Notes under the pieces: generated by a model | The model's database searches: none | What the model was told of the DNA's origin: nothing | Seen by the model: only the letters and a program-made list of their open reading frames with translations | In this document: piece by piece, positions 11,001 to 20,681 of the stretch | Position numbering within the stretch: the stretch's first letter is position 1 | How the letters are laid out: the number at the start of each line of letters is the position of its first letter | Assembly (NCBI GenBank): GCA_047495785.1 | Contig: JBLDXI010000015.1 | Location: 4,154,001 to 4,218,000, forward strand | Length of the DNA stretch: 64,000 nucleotides | From: Lepidodermella squamata | Taxonomy: Eukaryota > Gastrotricha | Reading direction: 5' to 3' | Program-made: the position numbers and the translations under genes

Positions 11001-11176
11001 TGCCCAGGACTAAGTCAGCGATCATGGATCGGTGTTTGGCTCACCATGGATCGGTATTTTGGAACTCTCTCCCCGACCACATCCGCACATCCAAAACTGC
11101 CGACCAATGCAGAAACTTGGTTTACCGTCACCTGCTTACACAACAAAAAGAACTTACCTCAAATACCGCCGCCTGA
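8015..11176 (+). CDS. Retrotransposon polyprotein: 2A-like leader, endonuclease, reverse transcriptase
   Basis: 1053 codons. Residues 1-30 are hydrophobic and signal-like. Residues about 107-127 form a second hydrophobic run ending in the 2A-like motif N-P-G-P. The apurinic-like endonuclease follows (about 150-375): F-N-V-N-G, I-S-E-T-K, G-G-G-V-A-I-L-V-R, G-G-D-F-N-W-D and L-S-D-H-H-G match its catalytic blocks. The reverse transcriptase (about 530-800) has the usual blocks, including D-L-S-K-A-F-D, G-V-P-Q-G-S-V-L-G-P and the catalytic F-A-D-D. A C-terminal region of about 250 residues is typical of the CR1/Jockey group. There is no separate ORF1. It drives target-primed reverse transcription of its own RNA and appears intact. 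Confidence 0.95.
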   Translation: MKPECLLLLSMFGAVVILWTVDLSLAGSLLAFDLAGQTNSNSNLAASTPLKARVNRVPFETWCREINGQDDYSVLGHDGRPTETTTHEGFSIFFCYLARDPKRQITRMRGFILILLLISGVQPNPGPPARHELPVTPNHELSDVVQKLNYGDEKMKFIHAVHFNVNGLTCKLEKSSIFKYEALAEFCSVNKPDLILISETKIPANSTPKFVEDMFSDYSCIWVGRENSGGGGVAILVRNNLVIKNYWSTSSTIENIHALIESPNGMTFTASVIYRSPTVMPKIPVEELDSVLVDLTAKSMHVNHRFIGGDFNWDLLDIKVDSELRDTFNTFDLKHSFPHCITRPAALTMLDHFWTTEKEENIILSGTIHGLSDHHGILLVITDQGTKRFKNQVATESKYRNLKAIKADQFNYELGKALGSPSIETGDSSQNCWDKIQTAIIKVLDKLAPETVRKSTHRRTKHRPTFHSLSKQRKEHRKIRKSRRAKWRSKVTEAGRDSKKIWKVVNEFRPKKSSNHNDPKNQEFSFRHITQRELCLAFSKVKNKSTTGHDGIPESILKLASDVLKPHLLVLFNVIIDNNTIPEQWKIAVVHPLHKGGCKSDVGNFRPISILSAISRTFERCISMQIKEHITNIEFLSPSQFGFRQYHSTDTCLAKLSNDLRKTHEQSKISVAIAIDLSKAFDSLHHQGVYNSLISAGFTEKAVGLIRNYLENRKQYVSINNTFSDHLPLLYGVPQGSVLGPLLFTLYINEMASIPRFAKLVQFADDTTVYHSGKDVEKLQQELQYDIDQLSVWLAANSLMVNGKKSQMIVLPTDYNTTSPPKFEIKIDGCLIGTTSSLKVLGFTLDNKLGFKEHLRGVKNKSRSGLFGLRIAAKYLDRKTLKLMANGLIFCHLMYCDTTLSQLAPTKLSKLQRRQDQAVRIICHAPMNADPAPLRQKLGWLDLDGKRKVHLATLIWRCINGEAPVAIANFFKLRTAPMASTRKQNALKELSNILEVPRTKSAIMDRCLAHHGSVFWNSLPDHIRTSKTADQCRNLVYRHLLTQQKELTSNTAA
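8372..8395 (+). other. 2A-like ribosome-skipping motif (G-V-Q-P-N-P-G-P)
   Basis: It encodes residues 120-127 of the retrotransposon ORF, directly after a leucine/isoleucine-rich run. The canonical 2A core is D-V/I-E-x-N-P-G-P. Here the N-P-G-P core is intact but the Asp is absent (S-G-V-Q-P). 2A-like peptides at the N-terminus of CR1/L2 elements are known and can double as signal sequences. Activity of this variant is uncertain. Confidence 0.75.
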
Positions 11177-11866
11177 AACCAGAAGACAAGAGCATCTGCA
11201 TTTTATATTTTTATATTGATCCTGCTACAAACCAACATTCATCACAATTGTTTTCTTTGTTGAGCTATCTTCTTTTTTATACATATAAGTTACATGATGT
11301 TTTATAACTATCTAATCTTGTGTACAGTTTAAATCGAACCTAACTAATCCATTGTCTTTTTTTACAGCTGAGCTTTCCAACTTTTTCTAAAAACGGATGA
11401 ATGGCTCATAAATAAATAAATAAATAAATTCATCTTCCAACGCAAATCCGAAATGTTTGAACTGTCAATATTTTTGCCAACTATGTGCATGATGTTTCTG
11501 CAACTGAGCTCTGTTTGGATAGACCCGGCCGATTCGCAGCGACCAGCCTACGGAATCACAGTTCTATTGACTTTCATCATATTGCAAATACTTTACGACA
11601 GCGATCTGCCGCCATCTTCCAATACGCCGTACGTTGTCTACATGATCAGTGGCCAAATTTTTATCGGAATGTTATCTACAATCTACGCTTTGTTAACTTG
11701 TTGCCTAGCGACTAATGAAACATTCAAAAGAGAGATCGCTGTACAACCTATTTTTAAATCGTCAAAAATCAGTATAATCAGACTAATTGATATCGTAGTT
11801 TACTTCATATTTGGCTTCGCTTCAATTTTAATTGTAGTCGTAACTTTTTCCCTCATGCGAAGCTGA

Positions 11867-12446
11867 TGTAAAATTATTGTCCAGAAAATTCGTCCTCAAT
11901 TTTTTATTATTCACAAGGTGTTTTTCGATATTGTGCTCGTGCGAAGACGCGTCTTTGTTTTACAGTTCATCTGATGATATAGCCAGAATAATAAATTCAG
12001 AATGCCTGATTGGAAAAACAAAGAAATCGGGTTCTATTTACTGACATTAGTCCACTAATTGCTTATATCAGACTTGAGCAATCAGTGTTTGCCAGGGCGC
12101 CAGTATAGCACGTTCCCGGCTGATCTTATTCGTTGTCTCAGTGATTTCATCGATCGAAAAATATCTTGCAAATTAATTTGCTGCCTTATCGCCGCTTCCC
12201 CTTGTTGCTACGACCGCGAGAAACGTGCCATATTAAACAAGCCAGAGCTGATCAATGATTCGAGTTCATTAATATTTTGCTCATCCCCCATGACCCTAGA
12301 GTCTATGACACTTTGCGTTATTGAATATCCAGCAGTTGTCAATATTTAAAATCATTAATATTTGATTTTATAGATTTTATAGTTGTGAGGCTTGTTACGT
12401 GTGTAAATGATTTGCACATGATTAACCTTCAGTTTTCATTGTAGCC
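11867..12446. other. Intergenic region between receptors C and D
   Basis: No gene is supported. The last bases before the receptor D start ('ttttcattgtag' then two bases then ATG) look like a 3' splice site. Confidence 0.4.
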
Positions 12447-13701
12447 ATGCATTACCCTTGGTTAGAGGTTATCGCCTCGTTATTCGCCGTGAATATTCAT
12501 CTGACAGGCTCAGATTTCACGCCAACTGCAATCCAGGAGCAGAAGCTCAAGGAAATCATCTACCCGCAATGTTTTCTAACAGAAAATACAAGACCGGTGA
12601 TGAATTTCTCGGAGCCTTTAATAGTCAGGGTTCGCATGATAGCCTGCGACTTTCGGTCTATAAATGATATTGACGAGGAATTTTCGCTATTGATGGACGT
12701 TGTTTTCTCATGGATGCACCAATGCGCGACCTGGACCAATCTGTCCGACTTCAGCAATGTTGAACGAATTTCAGATACAGCTAGCAACTTGTGGCACCCG
12801 TCGATTATCCACCGTAATTCAGTGAATGACGTGAACGAACTGGCCAGGTAATTTAGTTTAAAATTATATCGATTGGTATTCAAAAAAATTATCTTCAGCT
12901 TGGCTGAAACAACACCGATCTATCTATACAAAAATGGCCTAGTTCAATGGCAAGTTGTAACGATAATGGAGTCGAACTGCGATTTACAGTAAAATATTCT
13001 TTTAATTAAGAGATAGAGAAATTAATTTTTTGTCTAGCTTGAAAAAATTTCCTTTCGACATTCAAAATTGCTCGATCATTCTGGAAAGCTATGCAGATGA
13101 GTCGCTGATCGATTTGGTGATAGATGGCAATGGGTTGTTCACAGAGAGCGAATTGGAAGATTTTATCAGTCCAAGTGCGATATGGCAACTCCTGGACATT
13201 AGCGCGTCTAATGCCTCGCAAACATATGTTGGCCTCAAAGGCAAGTACGACCGGCTGTATTTCACGTTCACGTTTAAAAGAAAGCACGAAATGTTTGAAC
13301 TATCGATATTTCTACCCGTCTTATGCATGATGTTCCTGCAATTGAGTTCGGTTTGGATCGACCCAGGCGATTCGCAACGACCGAGCTACGGAATAACCGT
13401 TCTATTGACATTTATAATTCTGCAAATTTTATTCGATAGCTCTCTACCGCCTTCGTCCGATACGCCCTATGTTGTGTATTTGTTGAGTGGGCAAATTGCC
13501 ATTGGCATGCTATCGACTATTTACACCCTGGTTACGTGTACTTTGGCGACAAAGCGCGGCTTCCAGCGAGAGATGAAAATTTGTTGCTGCCGTAAGAGGA
13601 AAATCACTGTAATTCGGTTACTGGATTGCATTGTATTTTTCATGTTCGGAACTGCGTCTATTCTCCTAGTGCTAATTACCTTCGCCCTGATGCGCAGCTG
13701 A
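12447..13701 (+). CDS. Cys-loop ligand-gated ion channel subunit D, three exons
   Basis: Exons 12447-12847, 12899-12988 (90 nt) and 13038-13701 give 384 codons. Signal peptide at the N-terminus; extra cysteine in Y-P-Q-C; N-F-S sequon; H-Q-C-A-T-W; then the Y-L-Y-K-N-G strand and a Cys-loop with 13-residue spacing formed across the exon 2/3 junction. M1 lies near 250-270, M2 near 277-298, M3 near 308-330 and M4 near 358-380, leaving a basic M3-M4 loop of about 28 residues. The residue before the conserved M2 Arg is Gln (S-Q-R-P), shared only with receptor C, so charge selectivity of this pair cannot be read from that position. Closest to the disrupted receptor C. Confidence 0.93.
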
Positions 13702-14283
13702 AATCTGACCTTGAATTTATCGATTTGTCAATGGTAGCTAAATAATAATAATAAAATAACGTTTGCAGACAGAATAAATAGGACGCTGTTTTTTTAATGA
13801 CTTCCTGTTGTTTAAAAATCGGTCATTTTTTGAATCGAAATGTGAACTTCCTACTGGGCCTTTTACAGACGAAACAACCGTGATTTACGGAAGCTTTTAA
13901 GCTCTTCAAGGCGCAGACGAGATTATCTATGATACATGCCCTGCTTGACGGGCTCGGTGTCGTTTTCATTTAGCTTTATTGAATAGGCCATTGAACTTCC
14001 GTCGACGTGTCAAGTGTTCGCCTATTGAAAACTAAGTCACATGCCATGTGAGCCCTTTTTGCAATCATGTTGATGCGTTTTGTAGGAGTCATTTACACGA
14101 TTTTCTATGCCAAGATTTTCATCTACATCTCGCATTGGATTTTCCGACCTAGATTCGTTTTCAAAAACTTGTGACCATGGTGGCGCGGCCTCTTCACTTC
14201 CGTCTTTGATTTTTTATGGCTTATTTTTCTAGTTTTTTAGTTTTTATAATTTAGAAAAAAATCAGCACGTCCTAACTTTTAGG
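13702..14283. other. Intergenic region between receptors D and E
   Basis: No gene is seen. 'ctaacttttag' ends one base before the receptor E start codon and has the form of a 3' splice site. Confidence 0.4.
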
Positions 14284-15576
14284 ATGAAAACCAAACCGCA
14301 GCCTCACATCACCGCATTTTTTCTGGCAATTTTTGCTCAATTCGTTATTGGGAATAATATGTCATATTTCAAAACTGAAGAGGATGAGCTGAAAAGTTGG
14401 CTATACGAACGATGCAATTTGCAATCGAATTCCAGACCAGTCAGAGCCTACAATGAAGTTTTTATAGTTTCAACTCGGCTGATTCCCTACGACTTTCGTG
14501 AGATTGAAGATCGGGAGCAGTACTTTTCGATGCTGGTCGAGATCGACTTCAGCTGGCACCACCCGTGCGTTAGATGGGGAGATACTAACGAAACTAGTAG
14601 CTATTCAGATATAACCCGGCTTCAAGATAACGCCAACAAATTCTGGCGGGTTTTACTCACCCACATAAATGCAGTCGAAGACCCGAATTTTCTTGTAGGG
14701 TAAGAAAAAAGATCGGGCTCAATTTTGCTCTGAATTTAAATATTTCAGCCAAGCAGAAAAGACACCGATGTACATCTACCCAGATGGAACTATGACTTGG
14801 CAAGTGGTCACTTTGATCGATTCTAACTGCGACATGGAGTGAGCTGATATTTCTTCAAATTTATGTGAATATTCCCAAATTTTACAAGCAGATTGCGGCG
14901 ATTTCCGTTTGATAGCCAGAAATGTTCGATAATCCTAGAAAGTTACGTCGAATCCTTTCTAATTCGGCTCCAGCTTAATGGAACTGGAATTTTGATGCAG
15001 CAAGCTTTAAACAAATTCATCGATGCCAGCCAAATTTGGGAGTTGAAGAGTGTTAACGCGACCACCTCAAAAATGATCTACGCCGGCTGGCAGGGTGACT
15101 ACGACCGGGTGGTATTTACATTCAGCTTTCAGCGAAAAGTTGAAATGTACATAACCACGCTGTTCCTGCCGTCATCTTGCTTGATGGTACTACAACTCAG
15201 CGCAGTTTTCATGCCTCCGAAAATTGCCGAGCGATCGTCTTACAGTATAACGAATTTATTGGCTTATTTTATCCTTCAATCGGTGATTGTTGAATCGGTG
15301 CCAAAATCTTCGGAAACGCCCTACGTTTCGCTGTTCATCTGTGCTCAAATGATGATAGGATGTCTTTGTACTATTTACACGCTGGTGTCATGCGACCTGG
15401 CGAGGCGGAAAACGTTCAAAAAACCGGTGGACATTCATTATTGGAAGGGCTCGAAATGCAAAATATCACTCATTCGATTACTAGATTTTGTCATTTTTGG
15501 ATACTTTGCGTTCATGACTGTTGTATTGCATATTGTCATTTTTGTGCTAATGCAAAAAAGCGACTCAGATCGGTAA
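14284..15576 (+). CDS. Cys-loop ligand-gated ion channel subunit E, three exons
   Basis: Exons 14284-14699, 14749-14838 (90 nt) and 14892-15576 give 396 codons. The start follows an acceptor-like sequence and opens a signal peptide. The protein has the helix cysteine (E-R-C-N-L), the H-P-C-V-R-W motif, the Y-I-Y-P-D-G strand, and a Cys-loop with 13-residue spacing. It lacks the N-x-S sequon that most paralogues have near strand 1 (the position reads A-Y-N-E-V-F). M2 is preceded by A-E-R-S, the Glu-Arg arrangement seen in cation-selective members of the family. The M3-M4 loop is about 30 residues. Ligand unknown. Confidence 0.93.
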
Positions 15577-15959
15577 GCGTCTATGAATAAATTCTGATGA
15601 TTTTTTTGGACAATTTCCAATCTCATTTTTTTTCTCTCTCTCACTCTCGCAGCAGTTAGGTGTAATATCACCATTTTCTCTTATCACGGCATTTCATAAG
15701 GAGAAAAGGTCGCTAAGCCATTCAATGTTTCCAGCCCTATGAAAAATTACTCCGAGCTGTTCTGAAAACTTTGGGGGAAGCCAACATTTAGTTTTCCACA
15801 AATTCGGGCTAAATTCGATTTGCTCTCGAATACAGGCGATGGTGGCGCGTTGGCACCTATATCAATCACTACCTTTGGAGCAAAAATTCCGAAACTGATG
15901 AAATTTCGCCAAGCTAATAATCAAGGAATGAACGAAAAATAGTGTTCAATCACGTGCGG
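15577..15959. other. Intergenic region between receptors E and F
   Basis: No gene is seen. A CT-rich tract lies near 15630-15650. The duplicated unit begins at about 15960. Confidence 0.4.
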
Positions 15960-17465
15960 AACGAGCGGGATTAAATGTTTGCTTGTTGGAACACTAAATT
16001 ACGCGAACGTTAATTATTACGTAAATAAAACTAGTGAATCAGCAAATATACCTGAAGCGGAAATTACTTGAGTAAAATGCGTTTTCGTGTGCGCAGTTTA
16101 TAGTTTATACGCCTAAAGTTGAACTCGAGATAAATTTGAGCAAAGTCAGATCTGGTGTGAATCAGGAATCAGGTACAAATGGAGCTTCATTTCAGCTTCA
16201 TTTTTGCGCTGGTTTACGCGGATTGTGCTCTTGGTCGAAACCCTAACTGGAGCTTTACAAGACTTCAAACTCTCTTGCAACAACGCCGGGACAAAGCCAA
16301 CATAACAGGACGCGACCCGCCAAAATTGAATGAATGGGATGTGATATCGCTGAACCTGACCTTCCTAGCGATGAGTTTCATTTCTTTGAATGAGATACGC
16401 GAAACACTCACTGTTATGCCAGACATCGAAATGAAATGGCAGGACTCGTTCTTCAAATGGGACGATATCAAGGAGTTTGACGGTATCGATGAGCTGACTA
16501 TGAGCCCGCGAAACAACTGGGTGCCTAAACTTTTACATATGAACAACGCTGAAGACATTTATGCGACGTTGAAGTACGAAAAAGAGCTCGATGCGATACA
16601 TGTGCTGCCTCATGGGGTTGTCAAATTCTTCCCACCTGTGCCAGCCATTACAACAGTTTGCCCGCTTGACTTTCTCCGCTTTCCTTTCGATGAGCAGACT
16701 TGCATTTTCAAATTCGGCTACTTGGATTCATGTGATGACGTTGAATTCGGCAATGTAGCTATTGTGGTTGGTATTCCGCAGAAGAAAATCGAGTTCACAT
16801 CGGATAGCTCACAGTGGCACGTGACTGGCAGTCAGGCGATTCTGACGAAAAAGTGCGGTATTTTTGCGGATGCGGCCCAGTTCAGCATCACCCTGAAACG
16901 CCGCCCGCTTCAGTTTATCTACATAGCAATAATTCCAATGGCCTTTCTGATGCTTCTCCAATTGGCGACCTTCGGAATTCCGGCGAGTGCCCCGGACCGG
17001 TCAGCTTATGCTATGACTTGTCAACTAGCGTTGGGGGTTCTTCAGACTAACATAGATAGTGAGATGCCAACAACTTCACAGTTGAGCTACATTGCTATAC
17101 TTTTCACCATTCAACTCAGCATTGCGACTGTCATCACGGTTTACGCCTCAATTTCTTGCTACATCTATAACAATTTGATAAAAAATTGTTGCAAACAGGA
17201 GCGCAAACTGTATCTGATAAGGGCCGTCAAAATCAGCGATGTGACGTGCTTTTCTTTCTGTGCTCTTGTCATCACATTTTCGTCTGCTATTTTCTTCGCG
17301 AAAATGCGAAATGATTGAACTTTTGCTTGAATGTATATTCACCTGCTTATTAAGATGCATGCCGGCGGGAATAGGCGTGTCAGGTGAACGCAGGGTTCTA
17401 GCACCTAATTTTAGCTTCAAAGTTGGATTCCTCAAAAAATAATATGATAATGGGTCTTAAAAATG
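15960..17465 (+). repeat. Duplicated unit, copy 2 (receptor F with flanks)
   Basis: Matches 1290-2833 in coding sequence and in both flanks, in the same orientation and about 14.6 kb away. The coding part is more alike than the upstream flank. Confidence 0.85.
16179..17318 (+). CDS. Cys-loop ligand-gated ion channel subunit F, intronless
   Basis: 379 codons in one exon, the same length as subunit A and aligned to it without gaps; most residues are identical and differences are scattered. Signal peptide, extracellular domain with Cys-loop (13-residue spacing around F-P-F-D), M1 beginning at I-Y-I-A-I-I-P, P-D-R before M2, and a short M3-M4 loop with N-C-C-K-Q-E-R. As in subunit A, the loop-B aromatic is Tyr and loop C lacks vicinal cysteines. 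It lies among the three-exon receptors, so the duplication inserted it into the array. Its open frame suggests a functional gene. Confidence 0.93.
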   Translation: MELHFSFIFALVYADCALGRNPNWSFTRLQTLLQQRRDKANITGRDPPKLNEWDVISLNLTFLAMSFISLNEIRETLTVMPDIEMKWQDSFFKWDDIKEFDGIDELTMSPRNNWVPKLLHMNNAEDIYATLKYEKELDAIHVLPHGVVKFFPPVPAITTVCPLDFLRFPFDEQTCIFKFGYLDSCDDVEFGNVAIVVGIPQKKIEFTSDSSQWHVTGSQAILTKKCGIFADAAQFSITLKRRPLQFIYIAIIPMAFLMLLQLATFGIPASAPDRSAYAMTCQLALGVLQTNIDSEMPTTSQLSYIAILFTIQLSIATVITVYASISCYIYNNLIKNCCKQERKLYLIRAVKISDVTCFSFCALVITFSSAIFFAKMRND

Positions 17466-17797
17466 TGAATAAACATCCACCTGGTTATTCAAATGTGAGA
17501 AAATTAATTTTTTAAAAATTTTCGGCAAAAGAGCATCGAGGTGCCATAGGCCGAATAAATAAAAGACTTGCTGAAAATAAATAATTGTGAAAAATTGCAG
17601 TAATTTGAGTGGAACTTTGCGTTTTCCAATCAATAATGCCAGATGATGTGCGCACTCGTTTTGACCTCAGTGAAGACTTTTTCTTACGCTTGACGGTAAA
17701 ATAGTACAAAGGGCATGAGTCACGGTTGAACCCATCTTCCCACATCCTAAAAGATCCAGTTCATTATGACCAGAACTATCCACTTCAAAATAATTAA
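17466..17797. other. Intergenic region between receptors F and G
   Basis: Nothing recognised. A 77-codon minus-strand frame (17512-17745) has no features. Confidence 0.4.
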
Positions 17798-19071
17798 ATG
17801 ATCCGTTATCTCTTAATATTTATTGTTTTGATAATTTTGTATCGATTGCCGCCGTCTTCGTGTCAAAACGATCAGTACCTAGCTCTTGAAGACCAGCTAA
17901 AGTATTGGCTTTACTCGAAATGCAGCCTAATGTCGAAAACCCGGCCTGCAAGCAACTATTCAGAGCCGCTATTTGTCTCAGCTAGGGTTGTGCCCTACGA
18001 CTTCAGGTCAATCGTCGATCGTGAGCAGAGTTTTTCGCTATTCGTTGAAATTGACTTCTCTTGGAGGCATCCATGCGTATCTTGGGGCAATACCGAGGCG
18101 ACGAAGAAATACGCCGATATTTTCCGAATCCAGGATACGGCTGATAAATTTTGGCGGGTTCAGTTGATGCACAACAATGCTCAGAGAGACGCGAATTTCC
18201 TATCAAGGTGAGATTGCTAAATCGGCCGGAATGGTTCCGCTGTAATTTCATGATTTTAGCATAGCTCAGCATACCCCGATGTACATCTATAAAGATGGAC
18301 TAATGATATGGCAAATCGTGACTATTGTGGATTCTAATTGCGAAATGAAGTGAGTATTTTTTTGTAAATTTTGAAAATTCGAGAAAATTCTTTCGAAGCT
18401 TCCGAAAATTCCCATTCGACCGGCAGACTTGTTCGATAATTTTTGAAAGCTACGTCGAATCGTTTAACATTCGACTGATTCTCGATGGAGCCGGCGTTCT
18501 TTTGCAGAAGGACATGTTGGAATTTGTCAACCCAGCCGATATATGGCAACTGGTCAGCACAAATGCTTCAACTTCGAAACAGACTTACGCCGGCTGGGAG
18601 GGTGACTACGACCGCGTTTATTTCACCTTTGTTTTCAAGCGAGAATTCGAAATATACGTCACTTCAATTTTCATACCTTCTTTTTGCTTAATGATCTTAC
18701 AACTAGCGACTCTACTTCTTCCACCTCGTTTCCCAGAGCGATCTTCCTATAGCATAACCGTACTGCTAGCCTTCGTTATTTTGCAATCTGTTATCGGCGA
18801 TTCGTTGCCTAAATCGTCAGAAACTCCTTACATATCTATAATGATCAGTGGGCAAATCGTTATTGGCATGATAATGACAATTTACTCTTTGATCTCTTGC
18901 GATTTGGGTAGAAGACCAATGTATGCTGCGCCGATTAAAATTAAGCTGACTACTTTCTCGAAATTTCAGCGCATTTCATTAATTCGAACCATAGACATAA
19001 TATTTCTCGGAACGGCTTCTTTCATATCCGCGGTTTTCAATATTACTTTATTTGTTCTAATGCTAATTTAG
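17798..19071 (+). CDS. Cys-loop ligand-gated ion channel subunit G, three exons
   Basis: Exons 17798-18207, 18260-18349 (90 nt) and 18399-19071 give 390 codons. Signal peptide, helix cysteine (S-K-C-S-L), N-Y-S sequon, H-P-C-V-S-W motif, Y-I-Y-K-D-G strand, and a Cys-loop with 13-residue spacing across the second splice junction. M2 is preceded by P-E-R-S (acidic residue before Arg). The last intron ends in a non-pyrimidine-rich acceptor (ttcgaag), chosen because it closes the frame and keeps the Cys-loop spacing. The next receptor starts only 92 bp after the stop codon. Related to E, H and I. Confidence 0.92.
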
Positions 19072-19163
19072 CGTGAGATTTGATCATGTTCGCAAAGACA
19101 GGTGAATAAACATATGCAAGATTTTCCCCGGGTCTTCTCCATATCATATTCTTTGGTTTAAAA

Positions 19164-20426
19164 ATGAGGCTTTTAATTGCTATTATACTACTAAGGTATT
19201 CTGTCTTGTGTATCGAAGCCAGTGATGCCTTTGTACCTGAGGAGCAAGAGTTGAAAGACTGGCTGTATAAGAAGTGCCACTTATTCGATAACACGAGACC
19301 GAAGCAGAATTTCTCCGAACCTTTGGTAGTCCATGCCAGTGTTGAGCCTTACAGTTTTAGGGCCATCAAAGACCGCGAACAGAGCTTCTCAATGCTGGTC
19401 GAGGTCGATTTCTCGTGGAACCATCCGTGTGTTGGCTGGGGATATGGCAATGATAGCAGTCGCTTCTCGAATATTCTCAGAATTCAGGATGTGGCCAGCA
19501 ATTTCTGGCGCCCGCAAATTTTCCACAACAACGCGATGCAAGATGCAAATTTTCTATCTAGGTAACTGTTTTATAACAAACTAATCTGTCGATAATTGAC
19601 TGATTTTTTCCAGCTTAGCAAAATACACCCCGATGTACATCTATTCCAATGGGCAACTTATCTGGCAGATAGTTTCTATCATCGATTCCCATTGTGAAAT
19701 GAAGCATGTTACGATTATTTTTTTCCTGCAATTTTTAAGCTTGATTTTTTTGTTAGTTTTCGGAAGTTTCCTTTCGACAAGCAGGTGTGCTCTATCATTT
19801 TCGAATGCTACAGCGAGTCATTCGTCACGACCTTACAAGTCTCGGGTGAAGGCGTTGTAATGCAGGAAAGCTTAGCTGACTTTGTTAGCCCCGCTGATAT
19901 CTGGCTTCTAACGAACATCAGCACTTACACAACAAAACAAAAATACGCTGGCTGGGTCGGGGAATATGACAGGATTTACTTTAATTTCACATTCCAACGG
20001 AAATATGAGCTGTATATTACGAGCATCTTTCTACCCTCATTTTGCTTGATGATTCTGCAAATTTTTGGCGGATTGCTGCCGCCTAAAGAGCCGGAAAGAG
20101 CGTCTTACAGCGTTACAGTCTTGCTTTCGATTATCATCTTGGAAACTGTCATCAGCGAGTCGCTTCCATCATCGTCCGAGACTCCCTACATTGCAATTTT
20201 CATCAGTGGGCAAATCGCGATCGGAATGTTGTGCACAACCTATTCATTGGCATCGTGCCAATTGGCTCAGATGTCTAAATTCAAGCGCATAGTACCGTAT
20301 CCGTGCTGTAAAAATCGAAAAAGTGGCATCAGAATTATTCGACTTCTTGACTTGCTCTTCTTCAGTGGTATCAGCTTGATTTGTGTCGTTCTAGTGCTTT
20401 CAACTTTCGGCCTAATGCTTTTCTGA
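19164..20426 (+). CDS. Cys-loop ligand-gated ion channel subunit H, three exons
   Basis: Exons 19164-19561, 19614-19703 (90 nt) and 19757-20426 give 385 codons. The second intron starts with GC instead of GT (GAA/gcatgt); this is the only donor that preserves the 90-nt exon and the reading frame, and it gives the standard 13-residue Cys-loop. Signal peptide, helix cysteine (K-K-C-H-L), N-F-S sequon, H-P-C-V-G-W motif, P-E-R-A before M2, and a short cysteine-containing M3-M4 loop. An AATAAA lies 13 bp after the stop. If the GC donor is not used, the gene would be impaired. Confidence 0.9.
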
Positions 20427-20681
20427 ACTCGGCAATAAAACGTTTTGGTGCGGTGATGAAATAGGTCAGTAATAACTTATATCGTCGCGTTGACCTTTCG
20501 TATATTACACTCAAAGTGCTGCGAAATAAAAAAGAAGACCCCTGAAATCTGAAGATTTATTTAAGATAGCAGCTGATAATACAAGCTGACGGAGGAAAAA
20601 AATTAAGCTGGCGGAAATTCATATTTCTGCGAAAAATTGGCGTGTTTAACCAGCGACGAGCTTCATTTTACTGAAAAACTG

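Larger units (their letters stand above)
7868..11427 (+). mobile_element. Full-length CR1/L2-type non-LTR retrotransposon
   Basis: 3560 bp inserted in exon 3 of receptor C. It is flanked by the 5-bp direct repeat ATTCA (7863-7867 and 11428-11432), consistent with a target-site duplication. The 5' untranslated part is about 147 bp, a single ORF (8015-11176) encodes endonuclease and reverse transcriptase, and the 3' end is a short tandem (AAAT/TAAA)n tail at about 11409-11427 and not poly(A). That tail type is usual for CR1, L2 and related clades. The ORF has no stops or frameshifts and the target duplication is perfect, so the insertion is probably recent. Confidence 0.92.
7058..11866 (+). pseudogene. 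Cys-loop receptor subunit C, split by a retrotransposon
   Basis: Exon 1 is 7058-7446, exon 2 is 7495-7584 (90 nt), and exon 3 is broken into 7635-7867 and 11433-11866 by the element at 7868-11427. The break falls in the strand leading into M1. Coding bases on either side of the insert sum to 1146 (381 codons), so the frame is otherwise intact and the receptor showed no other damage at the time of insertion. Hallmarks: signal peptide, Y-P-Q-C-L-L helix cysteine, N-F-S sequon, H-S-C-A-S-W, Cys-loop with 13-residue spacing, and Q-R-P before M2 (Gln where most copies have Asp or Glu). In this allele the transcript would read a stop shortly after the junction, giving a truncated extracellular domain. 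The closest paralogue is receptor D. Confidence 0.9.

Noticed and set aside
7868-11427. Idea that the retrotransposon is spliced out as an intron of receptor C
   Set aside because: The insertion point is at ATTCA with a target duplication and has no GT...AG at the borders; a clean exon insertion is simpler.
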